Both the position numbers and the translations under genes were made by a program. 64,000 nt of DNA from Alteromonadaceae bacterium (GTDB lineage Bacteria > Pseudomonadota > Gammaproteobacteria > Enterobacterales > Alteromonadaceae), in contig JALUXV010000170.1 in NCBI GenBank assembly GCA_027013165.1, positions 1 through 64,000 of the forward strand, written 5' to 3'. Positions 50,298 to 62,100 of this stretch are shown here, piece after piece (position 1 is the first letter of the stretch; each line of letters starts with the position of its first letter). The notes beneath the pieces were generated by a model. That model did not search any database, was not told where the DNA came from, and was given only the letters and a program-made list of their open reading frames with translations.

Positions 50298-51730
50298 GGT
50301 TTAACTCTCCTAATAGCAACGACAAGGAAGCCGACAGTAAGAAGAACCCAAAACAAAAGCTGTGTGGCAGCGCTTAAACTTTGCTGTATTCGATCCATTG
50401 TAGGGGCGGGAGCAAAAGAAAACGAAGACAGAACCTGCCAATGGCTAGCATCAACTTTCGCTGCTGTTGCTGTATCTTCATTTTTGTATCGATTCACATC
50501 GTGGTTGTAATCTAAATGGTCGGCGTGAACTTTATTCAAAGACTGAACAAAGTCGAATCGCAAAATTTCAGCTTCCCGTAAAAAGCGATGATGGGTTTCG
50601 ATATTGGTGCCTGCCATTGCCATAGAAAAGGTGCGTATGGCCACGGTGGGCGACAACCAACCAAACCATCGCGAAACCTGTGTTTGAGCAAGCTCGGTAT
50701 CCATTCTGGCTTCTGCAAAGCGGTTCAGCACGTCAGTGAGCTTTTGCTCTGAATACTGTGCTACTACGCCGCGAAAGTTAACGGGAAGTTCACTTACATC
50801 ATCGGCATCGTATTGTGCGAGTAAATTCGCTTTTAATGCGGCAAAGGCAGGGTCTTGTGCATTGTGTCCGTCACCTAGTTTTCTCAACGCCTCGAGCACT
50901 GCAAAGTCCGCTTCTAACTTACCTTGCGAAGGTTCAATTGCAGCGGCGGTTGAACTACCAATGCGAGGTACCAGTATACAAAGTAGTACCCACATGCTGA
51001 TTGAAGAAGCGAAGCTCGCACTACTCTTGTTGAAAAGCGACGATATGCCAATAACAACACCGCACCACACTGCCATATAAAAGCAATATCCAACGAAAAA
51101 ACCTAAGGTGATTACAGTGGCCTCGCCGTTCAGTGTGGCGAAAATACTGGCAATACCCACGGGTAAAATAAACAACAAAGATCCGCAAAATAGCGCTAGG
51201 TATTTACCCACAAAAAGCTGTGACAGTGATAACCCCTGTGTGATCATAATGTTTAGCGTGCCCGCTTCTTTTTCACGAGTGACAGACGCAAAACCTACAA
51301 TGATCACAAAAAGAGGTGCCAATATTTGCAGTAAGAAGCTTGGTGATAAGCTGCTAAATCGTGTCATACCACTAGATTGTCTTTGGTCGGCGAAGATCGC
51401 TGAGTTTTGACGGTGACCTTCCAAAAAGATCGACGTGCCAGTATAGGCGTCAACACCAGGTTCTACTGTGCTGAGTTGAGACGGTGTGCGGAACACATAG
51501 TGTCCGTAATGCACCATGCGATGGGGATGTCTGTCTGGCTGATCGACAAACCGTGCCTCGGCTGTTTCTTGCAACTGTTTTCTCTCAAAAGCTGCCTGTT
51601 GAATATTCATGGTATTTACCACAACGGCGGCGAGTGTAAGTACTAGACCTATCAATAAAACGGTTATGCCAAGTTTGGTTCGCTGCCAATAGCGCCATTC
51701 GTCTGTGAAAATATGTTTTATCGTTTCCAT
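50294..51730 (-). CDS. ABC transporter permease (DUF3526-like), subunit 1
   Basis: FASVTREKEAGTLNIMITQGLSLSQLFVGKYLAL; overlaps neighbours. Confidence 0.8.
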   Translation of the reverse strand: METIKHIFTDEWRYWQRTKLGITVLLIGLVLTLAAVVVNTMNIQQAAFERKQLQETAEARFVDQPDRHPHRMVHYGHYVFRTPSQLSTVEPGVDAYTGTSIFLEGHRQNSAIFADQRQSSGMTRFSSLSPSFLLQILAPLFVIIVGFASVTREKEAGTLNIMITQGLSLSQLFVGKYLALFCGSLLFILPVGIASIFATLNGEATVITLGFFVGYCFYMAVWCGVVIGISSLFNKSSASFASSISMWVLLCILVPRIGSSTAAAIEPSQGKLEADFAVLEALRKLGDGHNAQDPAFAALKANLLAQYDADDVSELPVNFRGVVAQYSEQKLTDVLNRFAEARMDTELAQTQVSRWFGWLSPTVAIRTFSMAMAGTNIETHHRFLREAEILRFDFVQSLNKVHADHLDYNHDVNRYKNEDTATAAKVDASHWQVLSSFSFAPAPTMDRIQQSLSAATQLLFWVLLTVGFLVVAIRRVKP

Positions 51731-52449
51731 CAGAGATCTCGCTTAGAAAACGCAGAGTGCACAGCTTCGGTGTCTATCGCGTCTTGGTTACCGCGCTCGA
51801 ACATTCCTACAATGTTACCGTTGTGAAGTAGCCCGATGCGGTGAGCAATTTGACAGGCGCCATAAACGTCATGTGTGACCATAAATACAGTGGTTCCTTG
51901 GGACGATAACCTTGCTATAAGTTGGTTGAATTCATCTATCGCACTGGGATCTAAACCCGATGTTGGTTCGTCGAGAAACAATACCGGGGCCTCGCGAAGT
52001 AGCGCTAACGCAATAGCCGTCTTTTGACGCATGCCTTTTGAATAGTTAGACAGAGATCTATGTCTCGCATCAGATTGCAAAGCAACACGGTTAAGCGCTT
52101 GTTCAATTTCATTTTCAGTTCGCGATATGCCTCCGAGCGAAAGGAAGTACTGAATGTTTTCAACGCCCGACAAATGACCATACAAGGTGACTGACTCTGG
52201 AAGATAGGCAATGTTTTTACGAATGGTATTAATGTCTTTCTTGACTGACATATCTAATACAAATGCATCGCCAGAGGTGGGTGATACCGTGCCTAAAAAG
52301 GTTTTTAGTGCCGTAGACTTTCCGGCTCCATTGCCTCCAAGTAAAGCGAATACCTCTCCCTGCTTTACTGCAAAATCTACTTGGTTTAGCACTGTATGAT
52401 CTGAAAAACTAACAGTTAATGATGATGCTTTGAGTATGTCTTTTGGCAT
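51730..52449 (-). CDS. ABC transporter ATP-binding protein
   Basis: Walker A LLGGNGAGKSTALKTFLG; signature LSNYSKGMRQK; Walker B LFLDEPTSGLDP. Confidence 0.96.
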   Translation of the reverse strand: MPKDILKASSLTVSFSDHTVLNQVDFAVKQGEVFALLGGNGAGKSTALKTFLGTVSPTSGDAFVLDMSVKKDINTIRKNIAYLPESVTLYGHLSGVENIQYFLSLGGISRTENEIEQALNRVALQSDARHRSLSNYSKGMRQKTAIALALLREAPVLFLDEPTSGLDPSAIDEFNQLIARLSSQGTTVFMVTHDVYGACQIAHRIGLLHNGNIVGMFERGNQDAIDTEAVHSAFSKRDL

Positions 52450-52776
52450 TATTGGCTCAGTGATTTTGAGTTATGTTATATTGTAACAGTTGGGGTGTTT
52501 GTTTTACCCAAGTCAAACTCACTAGTCAAGCAATGGCTGTTTTTTTAAATGCGATAACACGTACTAGTTTCGTCAAAAATCAACGCCATTTGGTGTTTGT
52601 ATCACACTGTTATTTAAAGTTTTTGTTAACCTTGTTGCGAAAATGTGTCTATTTTATAAACATTGTGGTGTTAGCCCATTTGTTAGTTGTTATCTCATAG
52701 TTAGCGTGTAACTTAGTACAAAATATAGGTTCTTTTTGTCGATTTTTTGGGTTGCTACCCAATGTAGGGGCAAGGT

Positions 52777-54741
52777 GTGAGACAACTATTTTCTAAGTAC
52801 ATCAACTACGTAATTTTGCTTCCGGCGTCTATTTTACTGATCATGCTGTTATTTGATTCAGTTAATGCGGCCAAACGTATTCAAAGTTCCAATGCATTAT
52901 CAGCGCATGTTTCTCTGGCCATAGTTACAAATCAATTGGTGCACGAACTTCAGAAAGAACGAGGGATGTCCGCCGGCTACATTGGATCAGGCGGCAGAAA
53001 GTTTGCCGATTTGCTGCCCAATCAGCGCCAACTCACTGACAGTGCATTACAAAAACTGACTGAAGCTTTTTCTGAACAAACCTACAGCGAAGAAGTGACT
53101 GTAGAGCTTAACGCCGTTTTTAATGCTTTGGAGGCCCGCACAAGAATTAGGCGCGACGTTGATAATTTGTCAATTAGCCTTGGTGAAGCGCTAAGTTATT
53201 ACACATCAAACAATACTCGGATTCTTGAGCTCAACGGTTTGCTTGCAGATTATGCGCAAGACCCGGAAGTTAAACAGGCATTGATAACCGTGTTTAACTT
53301 TGCCTTTGGTAAAGAACAAGCGGGAATCGAGCGAGCCGTGCTAAGTAATGGATTTGGAGCAGATAACTTTAGCGACAATTTATATACTCGTTTTATACAG
53401 CTAACTACTAAACAAAGCTCTTATCTTGACGAAGCGAATTTGTTTAGTAAGGGAGAGGCCAAGCGTGCCATTGATGGCTTCTTTTCTTCCAGTGAACACA
53501 AAGCAGTGTTGGAATACAGAGCCTTGTTGGACAGCAAGCGTTCTGGTTTTGGAGTGAACCCCGAAGCGTGGTTTGAGGCCAGTACTAAGCGCATCAACTT
53601 GTTGAAAAAAACCCAAGACGATTTACTAGAGTTTGTTATTTATCAGTCTGAACAGGCAGTAACGGAAAGCTACTCTATGCTGGTTATGTATGCCGTAATC
53701 TTGTCGGTATCAATTGGGTTAAGCTATGTACTGTTTTCTACACTCAACTTAACCAAATTGCAGTCAGAGGAAATAGCGCGAGTAACCGACGATATTGTGA
53801 ATAAAAAAGACGTATCTGCTCGTGTTACGCGAATAAGTAATGATGCATTGGGTGAGGCGACACAAAGAATTAACTATATTTTGAGTGTGTTTCAAACTGA
53901 CCTTAAAAAGTTTCAAGAATATAGTCACGAAATCGCTTCTGCGACTCATGAGACATCTGCGTCTGTTGATCAGAGTGAACAGAATCTTAGAGTTCAGCAG
54001 CGCGATGTTTTAGATATTGTTAAAGCGGCGGAAGAAATGAGCGCCAGCGCTAAGCACATTATCGACTTGATGCAGCTTAACTCTGAAAGCGTGAATGTTG
54101 CTAAACATGAAACCCAAGCGGGTAATGCATCGGTGGAACAGTCAGTGGGTGGCATAGATGCATTGTCGAACGAAGTCGAGGCACTATCAGGAACTATTGA
54201 GAACTTACGCACAAAAACCGACAGCATTTCTTCCATGGTTGATGTGATTCAATCGGTGGCAGAGCAAACCAATTTGTTGGCGCTAAATGCTGCAATAGAA
54301 GCGGCACGAGCCGGCGAGCAAGGGCGAGGGTTTGCTGTAGTGGCAGACGAAGTGAGAGCATTAGCCGCAAGAACTAGCCAATCAACAGAAGAAATTTCTA
54401 CTATTGTTGATGAACTGCAAGAAGGCTCTCGCAAAGCTGATGAAGCCATTGGCCGAAGTAAGCAAAAGGCAGAGATGGCGGTTACCGATTCTTCTAATAT
54501 TCTAACGTCACTAAAAAATATTGTTGAGAAAATGGAAGATGTGGATGGAGCCACGGCTAAAGTGTTTAAATCGGCGTTAGACCAAACTGCTGTCGTTAGA
54601 AATATCTCCGATAAAATTCACAGCATAGACAATCAGGCGGAAGAAAACGTAGCTGGAGCCACGCAAATTGGCCATGCTGCACATCAGTTGGCTACTATTT
54701 CAGAAGATATGCAACGCATGGTCGAAGAATATAAAACCTAG
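52777..54741 (+). CDS. Methyl-accepting chemotaxis protein with NIT (nitrate/nitrite-sensing-type) domain
   Basis: [24 protein letters not shown] (NIT); [45 protein letters not shown]. Confidence 0.93.
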   Translation: MRQLFSKYINYVILLPASILLIMLLFDSVNAAKRIQSSNALSAHVSLAIVTNQLVHELQKERGMSAGYIGSGGRKFADLLPNQRQLTDSALQKLTEAFSEQTYSEEVTVELNAVFNALEARTRIRRDVDNLSISLGEALSYYTSNNTRILELNGLLADYAQDPEVKQALITVFNFAFGKEQAGIERAVLSNGFGADNFSDNLYTRFIQLTTKQSSYLDEANLFSKGEAKRAIDGFFSSSEHKAVLEYRALLDSKRSGFGVNPEAWFEASTKRINLLKKTQDDLLEFVIYQSEQAVTESYSMLVMYAVILSVSIGLSYVLFSTLNLTKLQSEEIARVTDDIVNKKDVSARVTRISNDALGEATQRINYILSVFQTDLKKFQEYSHEIASATHETSASVDQSEQNLRVQQRDVLDIVKAAEEMSASAKHIIDLMQLNSESVNVAKHETQAGNASVEQSVGGIDALSNEVEALSGTIENLRTKTDSISSMVDVIQSVAEQTNLLALNAAIEAARAGEQGRGFAVVADEVRALAARTSQSTEEISTIVDELQEGSRKADEAIGRSKQKAEMAVTDSSNILTSLKNIVEKMEDVDGATAKVFKSALDQTAVVRNISDKIHSIDNQAEENVAGATQIGHAAHQLATISEDMQRMVEEYKT

Positions 54742-54748
54742 CGAGAAA

Positions 54749-55750
54749 CTAACCGTCGAACCTCATGGTAGATTCACGCAAAATTAACTGTGGCTCAAAT
54801 ACTGGGCGTAAGTTTAAGGAATGGTTGTATACCTTGTTAAGAATAAAACGAGACGCCATTTCTCCCATTTGGTAAATGGGGTTACTCACAGTAGTTAACC
54901 TAGGGAAAATATGGTGAGCAAATACCGCATCGTCAAACCCTACCACGGACAAGTCTTGTGGCAAGCTCATTCCTAGGTCTCGTGCGCAGCTCATTGCTCC
55001 CGAGGCCATCCAGTCATTCGCACAAACCAAGGCCGAGAAAGGAATATCCTGAGATAGGAGTTCGAGTAACCCTAGTTTTCCATCATCTTCGTTATAGTGC
55101 CCTTCATAAATTAGCGTTGGATTAACCGCTATTCCCGCCTCTTCTAACGCTCGTCGATGACCGGCTAAGCGCTGATTGGCATCGCGCTTGTTAGAGGGCC
55201 CAGAAATATAGGCAATTTCTTTATGACCCAAGCTAATAAGGTGCTGAGTGGCGAGGTAACCCCCCATTTCATTGTCTAAACTAATACAGCGATCTTCTAA
55301 ACCTTCCACCTGGCGGTTAACTACAGAAATTGGAATGCGGGTGTCGTTAACCTCTTTTAGGTAAGCATCGGGCATGGCTTCTACGTGCATGATAAGCGCA
55401 TCGCAGTTTCTGCTGATGAGAAACTCCACGGCATCTTTTTCCGTTTCTAGGTTATTGTGACCCACGGTAATAATTACGTGCTTGTCGGAGTTGCGAAGCG
55501 TTGACTCAATGGCTTGCATTAAATCACCAAAGAAGGGGGTATTTAGTTCTGATACGAGAACACCAATACTGTCTGAACGGTTGGTCGCTAAGCTGCGAGC
55601 TACCGAATTGGGTCTGTAGTTTAGCTCGCGCATGGCTTGTTCTACTTTGGCTTTTAACGCTTTATTGACCGTTTTTTTGCCATTGAGAACACGAGATACA
55701 GTAGATAGTGAAACCCCTGCCCGTTCAGCCACTTGATAGATTGTTGCCAC
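54749..55750 (-). CDS. LacI family transcriptional regulator
   Basis: MATIYQVAERAGVSLSTVSRVLNGKKTVNKALKAKVEQAMRELNYRPNSVARSLA. Confidence 0.97.
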   Translation of the reverse strand: MATIYQVAERAGVSLSTVSRVLNGKKTVNKALKAKVEQAMRELNYRPNSVARSLATNRSDSIGVLVSELNTPFFGDLMQAIESTLRNSDKHVIITVGHNNLETEKDAVEFLISRNCDALIMHVEAMPDAYLKEVNDTRIPISVVNRQVEGLEDRCISLDNEMGGYLATQHLISLGHKEIAYISGPSNKRDANQRLAGHRRALEEAGIAVNPTLIYEGHYNEDDGKLGLLELLSQDIPFSALVCANDWMASGAMSCARDLGMSLPQDLSVVGFDDAVFAHHIFPRLTTVSNPIYQMGEMASRFILNKVYNHSLNLRPVFEPQLILRESTMRFDG

Positions 55751-55787
55751 GCGTTTTTTCCCTCACTACATTGCTAGGTTCATACAT

Positions 55788-55811
55788 GTGCTCAGAATTA
55801 ACACTGAGCAC
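55788..55811 (-). terminator. Intercistronic hairpin between MFS gene and lacI gene
   Basis: GTGCTCAG-AATTAACA-CTGAGCAC perfect 8-bp stem; no clear T-run, so the terminator role is uncertain. Confidence 0.4.
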
Positions 55812-55822
55812 AAAGAGAACTA

Positions 55823-57367
55823 TTATGCCGTGATTACTTGAGCTTCGCTACGGCGCTTGTGAAGCGTATCAGTGACTTCTTGCTGTTTGGCGTCGCTCAA
55901 TGGGTAAAACCATATCAAAACCGCCCCTGCTATACCGAAGCACGCAGGTATCCAACTCATTAGCGCTTTCATACCTTCAAGTGATTGAGATATCGTTTCG
56001 GGTTCCATACCGTTGTAGCCGTAGCTACCGAGCACAAGTAATACCAACGCGCCTGCGAAGCCACCACCGGTCTTTTGTACAAATGAACCTGCCGAATAGG
56101 TAAGTCCTGTGGCTCTGCGCCCGGTTCGCCATTCGTTATAATCTGCTGAGTCACCAAGCATAGAGAAAAACAGCGTAGGCAGAATCGCGGCAAAAAATTC
56201 CGCACCGCATCCTAGTGCAAAAATTCCCATTACAGCATTCTGTGGAACAAAGTAAATTGCACCGGTTAACCCACTACTGATCAGCAATGAAAGTATGAAA
56301 AGTGGCTTTCTACCTAGTGTTTTTGCAAGTATTGGTGTGGCAAATGCACCTACTATAGATACTACCAGTAGTGCGATAAAGAAGTATCCCGTTAACAATT
56401 CATCGCCCATGTAGTACTTAAAGTAGTAGGCAATAACCCCATACTTGATACCGTTGAACATCATGGTGAGAAAGCCCATTCCCAACAAAATTAGCCAAGG
56501 CTTATTGGTGAGCAAATCAATAATGTCTTGTTGTGAGCGGCTGTTTTGTGACTCTGGGCGTTTTACAAGTTTACGAACGGCAAAGGTCATTGCTAGCATA
56601 ACAACAATGAAAGATACGCCTGTTTCTATGTTTCGGTAATAGAAAAACAGTGTTATCGCACCCAGCGGGAGCAAAATAAATGGAAGTTGGAAAGTGAGAT
56701 CTTTCAACTCTTTAGATAGGGTTGTCGTTGTGTCTTGCGGCACTATTATCCGTTCTTTCGTCGTAGCCACTGTGGTGAGCATTAGCGCGATAAGCAGGGC
56801 AGCAAAAACATACATGGTATATTGGTAACCCTGTGCTGAATTCCCCTCACCGAAAAACTCCACCAGCATGGGGAGGCAGCCCATGACAAGTAAGCCCCCT
56901 GCGAATGCCCCTGCAAATCTGAAGCCTGATAACGAGGTTCGCTCTTTATCATCTGTGGTCATAACGCCCATCAGTGCTGAATAGGGCACATTATTTACCG
57001 TATAAGCCAGTGTTAAACCTATGTAGGTTAAATAGGCATACACAAGTTTACCCGTGTCTGAAAATGATGGTGTAGTAAAGCAAAGCACCATAAATAGCCC
57101 AAGAACTGGCGTAGACGCTAAAATCCATGGCCTAAATTTACCCAACTTTGTGTTGGTTCGGTCCGCAATCATTCCCATGATAATGTCAGTAATACCATCT
57201 GATAGCCTAACAACAAGGAAAAGCATAGCGGCAGCTGCCGCTGTTAACCCAAAGGTGTCTGTATAGAAAACCGCAAGATAAGCAAGCGCTCCACGCCAAA
57301 CCAAATTAGCAGCAGCATCACCAAGGCCGTATCCTATTTTTTCTTTCAGTGACAAGGATGTTTGCAT
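55823..57367 (-). CDS. MFS/GPH-family glycoside transporter
   Basis: LKEKIGYGLGDAAANLVWRGALAYLAVFYTDTFGLTAAAAAMLFLVVRLSDGITDIIMGMIADRTNTKLGKFRPWIL. Confidence 0.93.
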   Translation of the reverse strand: MQTSLSLKEKIGYGLGDAAANLVWRGALAYLAVFYTDTFGLTAAAAAMLFLVVRLSDGITDIIMGMIADRTNTKLGKFRPWILASTPVLGLFMVLCFTTPSFSDTGKLVYAYLTYIGLTLAYTVNNVPYSALMGVMTTDDKERTSLSGFRFAGAFAGGLLVMGCLPMLVEFFGEGNSAQGYQYTMYVFAALLIALMLTTVATTKERIIVPQDTTTTLSKELKDLTFQLPFILLPLGAITLFFYYRNIETGVSFIVVMLAMTFAVRKLVKRPESQNSRSQQDIIDLLTNKPWLILLGMGFLTMMFNGIKYGVIAYYFKYYMGDELLTGYFFIALLVVSIVGAFATPILAKTLGRKPLFILSLLISSGLTGAIYFVPQNAVMGIFALGCGAEFFAAILPTLFFSMLGDSADYNEWRTGRRATGLTYSAGSFVQKTGGGFAGALVLLVLGSYGYNGMEPETISQSLEGMKALMSWIPACFGIAGAVLIWFYPLSDAKQQEVTDTLHKRRSEAQVITA

Positions 57368-57412
57368 TATCCTCTCCTTAGAAATATTGTAATTGTCTAT
57401 CTATACAGTTGG

Positions 57413-58750
57413 TTAGTATCTGCTCACTAATAAGTTCTTAAAGGCCTTCGCACTGGCCTTTAATGTACGCTTTTGGGTAGTAAAATCTACGTGAACTATA
57501 CCAAATCGCTTTAAATACCCTTCAGCCCATTCAAAGTTATCCATTAGGCTCCATGCGAAGTAACCACTTACTTTTACGCCGTAGTCAATGGCTTTAGACA
57601 CCGCGGTCATATGTCCTGAAAAGTAATCAATACGGTCGGTATCATTAACCTCTCCGTTAATCATTTCATCGGCCATTGCAGCACCGTTTTCCGTGATATA
57701 AATGGGAGGAAGCTGATAGCGATTGTGCAAAGACGTTAACAGATCATAAAGTGCTTGAGGATAAATTTCCCAACCAATATCGGTTTGCGGCTGGTTATGC
57801 TCATGCTCAAAATACAGATCACCTTGCTGTTTTGCTGCTGAGTAATGTAGTCGCGTATAAAAGTTAATGCCAAGAAAATCCAAAGGCTGGCAAATTTCAT
57901 CCATATCTCCAGTCATAATTGGAGGCTTGTCGTTTTCGTCAAGCTGATCAATTACATCAGGGTATGCCCCTTCCATTACCGGCTGCATGTACCACTGATT
58001 AATGTAGTCATCAGCATTTTTGGTTGCAGCTAAATCTTCTGTAGCGTCTGAGTATGGGTAACATGGCGTAAAGTTAAGGACTATACCGCTCAACGCATTA
58101 GGTGCATTTTTTCTTAATACTTTCATGCCTTTACCATGAGCTAGCAGTATGTGGTGAGCCGCAGCGCGTCCTAGCTTACGGCCTACTTTACCGGGAGCAT
58201 GAACACCGATTTCATAGCCTAAAAATGCAGAACAAAAGGGTTCGTTGAACGTGGCATAAGAATACACTCTATCGCCAAACGCCTTGGTAACAAGGTCAAC
58301 ATAGTGCTCAAAGGCGAATACTGTGTCTCGATTTACCCACCCACCTTGGTCTTCTAAGTATTGGGGGAGATCCCAGTGGTACAGGGTGACAAAAGGCTTG
58401 ATTCCTAATTCGTTGAGTGCATCAAGTAATTGAATATAAAAAGAAAGTCCTTCCTCTCTTATATCACCCGTTGAACTTACTATACGTGGCCAAGATATAG
58501 AGAATCGGTACGCGTCAACACTCAAGTCTTGAAGTAGCGCCACGTCATCTTTCCATCGAGCGACATGTTCACATGCATTCACACCGTCTGATTTATCAGC
58601 GATGGCGCCATCCTTTTCACAAAAGGTATCCCAGATACAGGGCTCTCTTCCCTCTATATCTCCTTCTATTTGAAACGACGATGTAGCGGTGCCGAATAGA
58701 AATGACTTTTTATGCATTTCGCTGTTAGAAGGTATATCGATACTTTTCAT
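57413..58750 (-). CDS. GH1 beta-glucosidase
   Basis: FLFGTATSSFQIEG; TFNEPFC (acid/base) and YITENGAA (nucleophile); SLMDNFEWAEGY. Confidence 0.96.
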   Translation of the reverse strand: MKSIDIPSNSEMHKKSFLFGTATSSFQIEGDIEGREPCIWDTFCEKDGAIADKSDGVNACEHVARWKDDVALLQDLSVDAYRFSISWPRIVSSTGDIREEGLSFYIQLLDALNELGIKPFVTLYHWDLPQYLEDQGGWVNRDTVFAFEHYVDLVTKAFGDRVYSYATFNEPFCSAFLGYEIGVHAPGKVGRKLGRAAAHHILLAHGKGMKVLRKNAPNALSGIVLNFTPCYPYSDATEDLAATKNADDYINQWYMQPVMEGAYPDVIDQLDENDKPPIMTGDMDEICQPLDFLGINFYTRLHYSAAKQQGDLYFEHEHNQPQTDIGWEIYPQALYDLLTSLHNRYQLPPIYITENGAAMADEMINGEVNDTDRIDYFSGHMTAVSKAIDYGVKVSGYFAWSLMDNFEWAEGYLKRFGIVHVDFTTQKRTLKASAKAFKNLLVSRY

Positions 58751-58816
58751 AATTTTGTTGAACCTTTTGACTCGTGCTGGCGTTGGGAGTTGTTTATAGC
58801 ATGAACAATACTGAAT

Positions 58817-58832
58817 GAGAAAGCGCTTTCTA
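58817..58832. promoter_or_regulatory. LacI-type operator O1
   Basis: GAGAAAGCGCTTTCTA; perfect core palindrome AGAAAGCGCTTTCT. Confidence 0.8.
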
Positions 58833-59043
58833 CCAATTTGTTAAATAATTTCTGTTATCTGATGCTTTTCGCATGATTGTTATTACTGATGTCCTAAATA
58901 AATCAAATTAATTTTGCGTTTTGTAAATTGCTGTTTTTAATGGTTATTGTTATGTTTCTGTAAATTTCGCATTGTACTAAAGTTTATTTCAGTGAAAGAT
59001 TTGTAAAAAATATGTTGATCTTTGTTTGGTAATCACTTAGCTT

Positions 59044-59059
59044 GAGAAAGCGCTTTCTC
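59044..59059. promoter_or_regulatory. LacI-type operator O2
   Basis: GAGAAAGCGCTTTCTC, perfect 16-bp palindrome. Confidence 0.82.
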
Positions 59060-59084
59060 CTCTGGGGTTTTTATTTCATTGGTT

Positions 59085-59100
59085 GAGAAAGCCCTTTCTT
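59085..59100. promoter_or_regulatory. LacI-type operator O3
   Basis: GAGAAAGCCCTTTCTT, same motif with one central change. Confidence 0.65.
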
Positions 59101-59146
59101 GGGAGCGCGAGAACTCAACACAGCAACACAACAAGAGAGAAAGACC

Positions 59147-62100
59147 GTGACACAGAAGAAATTACATAAATCAAAATTAGCGACGAGTCTGTCTTTAATA
59201 TTAGGGACTAGTCTGCTTGCACCCGTGTATGCACAAGACACACAAGACGATGATGTAGAGGTTATCCAAGTAACCGGTATTCGTGGAAGTGTTCAAGAAT
59301 CGATGGGCATTAAGCGAGACTCTGCCGGGGTTGTCGACGCGATTTCTGCGGAAGATATTGGTAAATTCCCAGACACTAACCTAGCTGAATCACTTCAGCG
59401 TATTACCGGTATTTCTATTAGCCGAAATAACGGTGAAGGTGACCAAATCACTGCTCGTGGTTTTGGCCCAGATTACAATATGGTAACGCTGAATGGTCGA
59501 ACTATGCCAGGTTCAGCATTACCCGGTGGCGGCGGTACGCCAAACTCTCGCGCTTTCTCTTTCTCAGATTTAGCTTCAGAAAGTGTTCGTTCGGTAAGTG
59601 TTTATAAAACCGGTCGAGCAAGTATTGCCAGTGGTGGTATAGGTGCGGTTGTTGATATTAGAACGGCACGTCCATTTTCAGCCTCTGAATCTGGCTTTAC
59701 TGCAAGTGTAGGCGCAAAAGCGCTAGCAGATACTACTAACCGCGTTGGTGACGATGTTACACCAGAAGTGTCAGGCTTCATTAACTATGTAAATGACGAC
59801 AATACTTTTGGTGTAACCTTTACCGGTTCATTCCAAGACCGTGATAGCGCAGCTCAAGGTGCGTTTGTAAATCAGTGGCGTGTTAACCCATACAGTGGCG
59901 ACAATATTCCTCACCTACCATCAGCAGACAACCCAGATAGTGGAGCGCCAGTAGTATTAAATAATGCTCCTGCAATGGGTCAATTATTTGGTATTCCGTC
60001 TGATTTGCGTTACTACATGGCAGACCGCGAGCGTGATCGTACCAATGCTCAACTGACAGTTCAGTTCGCTCCAAGTGATAAGATGACGGCAACGTTAGAC
60101 TACACTTATTCGCGTCAGGACCTATTTGAAGCGCGTGCAGAGCAATCTATCTGGATGGATGACCGCTATTTCGCAGAACTGACGTTCGACGATGAAACAG
60201 TGAAAACACCAGTAATAATCAGTCAAGAGCGTCGCGATTTACTTCCTCGTGACTTAGGTTTAGCAATCCAAGAGTTAAATCAGGTTAACGAAAACAAATC
60301 GATTGGTTTTAACCTTGAATACTTTGTTAACGACGACCTTACCCTTGAGTTCGACGTTCACAATTCAACAGCGGAAGGCCGTCCAGATGCACCTTATGGT
60401 ACATGGACAAACCTTGGTCTTGGTGCAAACGTAGTTCGCGGTCAAGGGGCTGATTTCCGTGGTGACTTCCCAATCATGCTTGTGGACTTTGACGATGTAT
60501 CACGTACCAACCTAAATGGTAACGGTGTGCTTGATGAGTCTGACGTAGGTACGTCAATCTTGGATATGAACTTTAGTAATCAAGATACTGAAATTACCCA
60601 AGCGCGCATCGACGGTAGTTACACTCTTGATACGGGTAGCATTAACTTTGGTATTGAATCTCGTTCAATGGAAAGTACTTCGCTACAATCACTAACCCGT
60701 CATACCATGGGTAACTGGGGTATCGAAAACCCAGGTGAACTACCTACCGGTTCACTTACACCTCTTGATCTTGCGAGTGAGTTTAGTGACTTCAATACTA
60801 ACGGTATTTTCTCTCAAGGCTTCACAGGAAGTGTATCTGAAATAGGTGCGTTTGCTGCACAAGCCTACGGTTTCAATCTTGTAGCAGACAATCCGTATGC
60901 AACTAACCGTACTATCGAAGAAGATATTACCGCGGTGTACTTCGAGTTTGACCTTGAAGGTGAACTCAGTGGCATGCCATATAACATCCTTACGGGTGTG
61001 CGTTATGAGAATACCGACGTAACATCAATCGCTAACATAAGCTTACCTAGCGGTGTTGCATGGGAAGGTAACAACGACTTTAACGTGCGCTTCGGCAGCG
61101 ATATGGAAGATGTTTCAGTAGATTCAAGTTATGACCACATTCTGCCAGCATTCGATTTCGATATTGAATTGAAAGAAAACGTGGTTGCTCGATTCTCTTA
61201 CAGCAAAACTATCGCAAGACCTACTTATAATAACTTGAGTGCGGCAGCGACGGTATCTTCGCCAAGTGGCCCAACTTTAATCACTGGAGAGGCAACGGCG
61301 ACTGCAAGTTCGGGTAACCCTTCACTGGTTCCTCTTGAGTCAGACAACCTAGACTTGTCGATTGAGTACTACTTCGACGAGACCAGCTACGTGTCTTTAG
61401 GTTTCTTTGATAAGCGTGTTAAGAACTTCATTGGTAATGAACAGGTTGAAGAGAGCATCTTCGGCTTAACCGATGCCACTGCCGGCCCAAGAGCAATTGC
61501 TGCTCAAGCCGAATTGGAGCGATTAGGCATTCCATTAAGTGATACCACCTTGTTTAACATGGTGGCTGCGATGGAAAACAACGTCGACTACTTCTCATTA
61601 ACCGATGAACAGTTTGAAGCGGCGTATGACGTACTTCCAAACAGCAGTGATCCAGAATTAATATTTATTAATTCTAAGCCTGTAAACAACAAGAGTGCCA
61701 ACATCTACGGATTCGAAATTGCCGGTCAACACTTCTTTGGTGATTCTGGTTTTGGTGTGATGGCTAACTACACCTCTGTTACTGGTGATGTAGGATTTGA
61801 CAACAACGCTGATCCTTCAATTACTCAGTTTGCTTTGGTGGGATTAAGTGATACCGCGAATATCATCGTGATGTATGAAATGGATGAGATTCAAGCACGT
61901 ATTGCTTATAACTGGCGTGATAAGTTCCTAGATACAACGTCTCAATATGTGAACGAACCAGGCTATACAGAAGCTTATTCTCAAATTGATTTCAGCGTTT
62001 CTTACGAAGTAATGGAAGACCTAACAGTGTCCTTTGAAGGTATAAACATTACTGAAGAGAATCGTCGTCGTCACGGTAGAACAAGCGCTATGGTGTGGAA

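Noticed and set aside
55788-55811. Considered the GTGCTCAG/CTGAGCAC hairpin as a fourth LacI operator
   Set aside because: Sequence is unrelated to the AGAAAGCGCTTTCT motif; kept as an intercistronic hairpin only.
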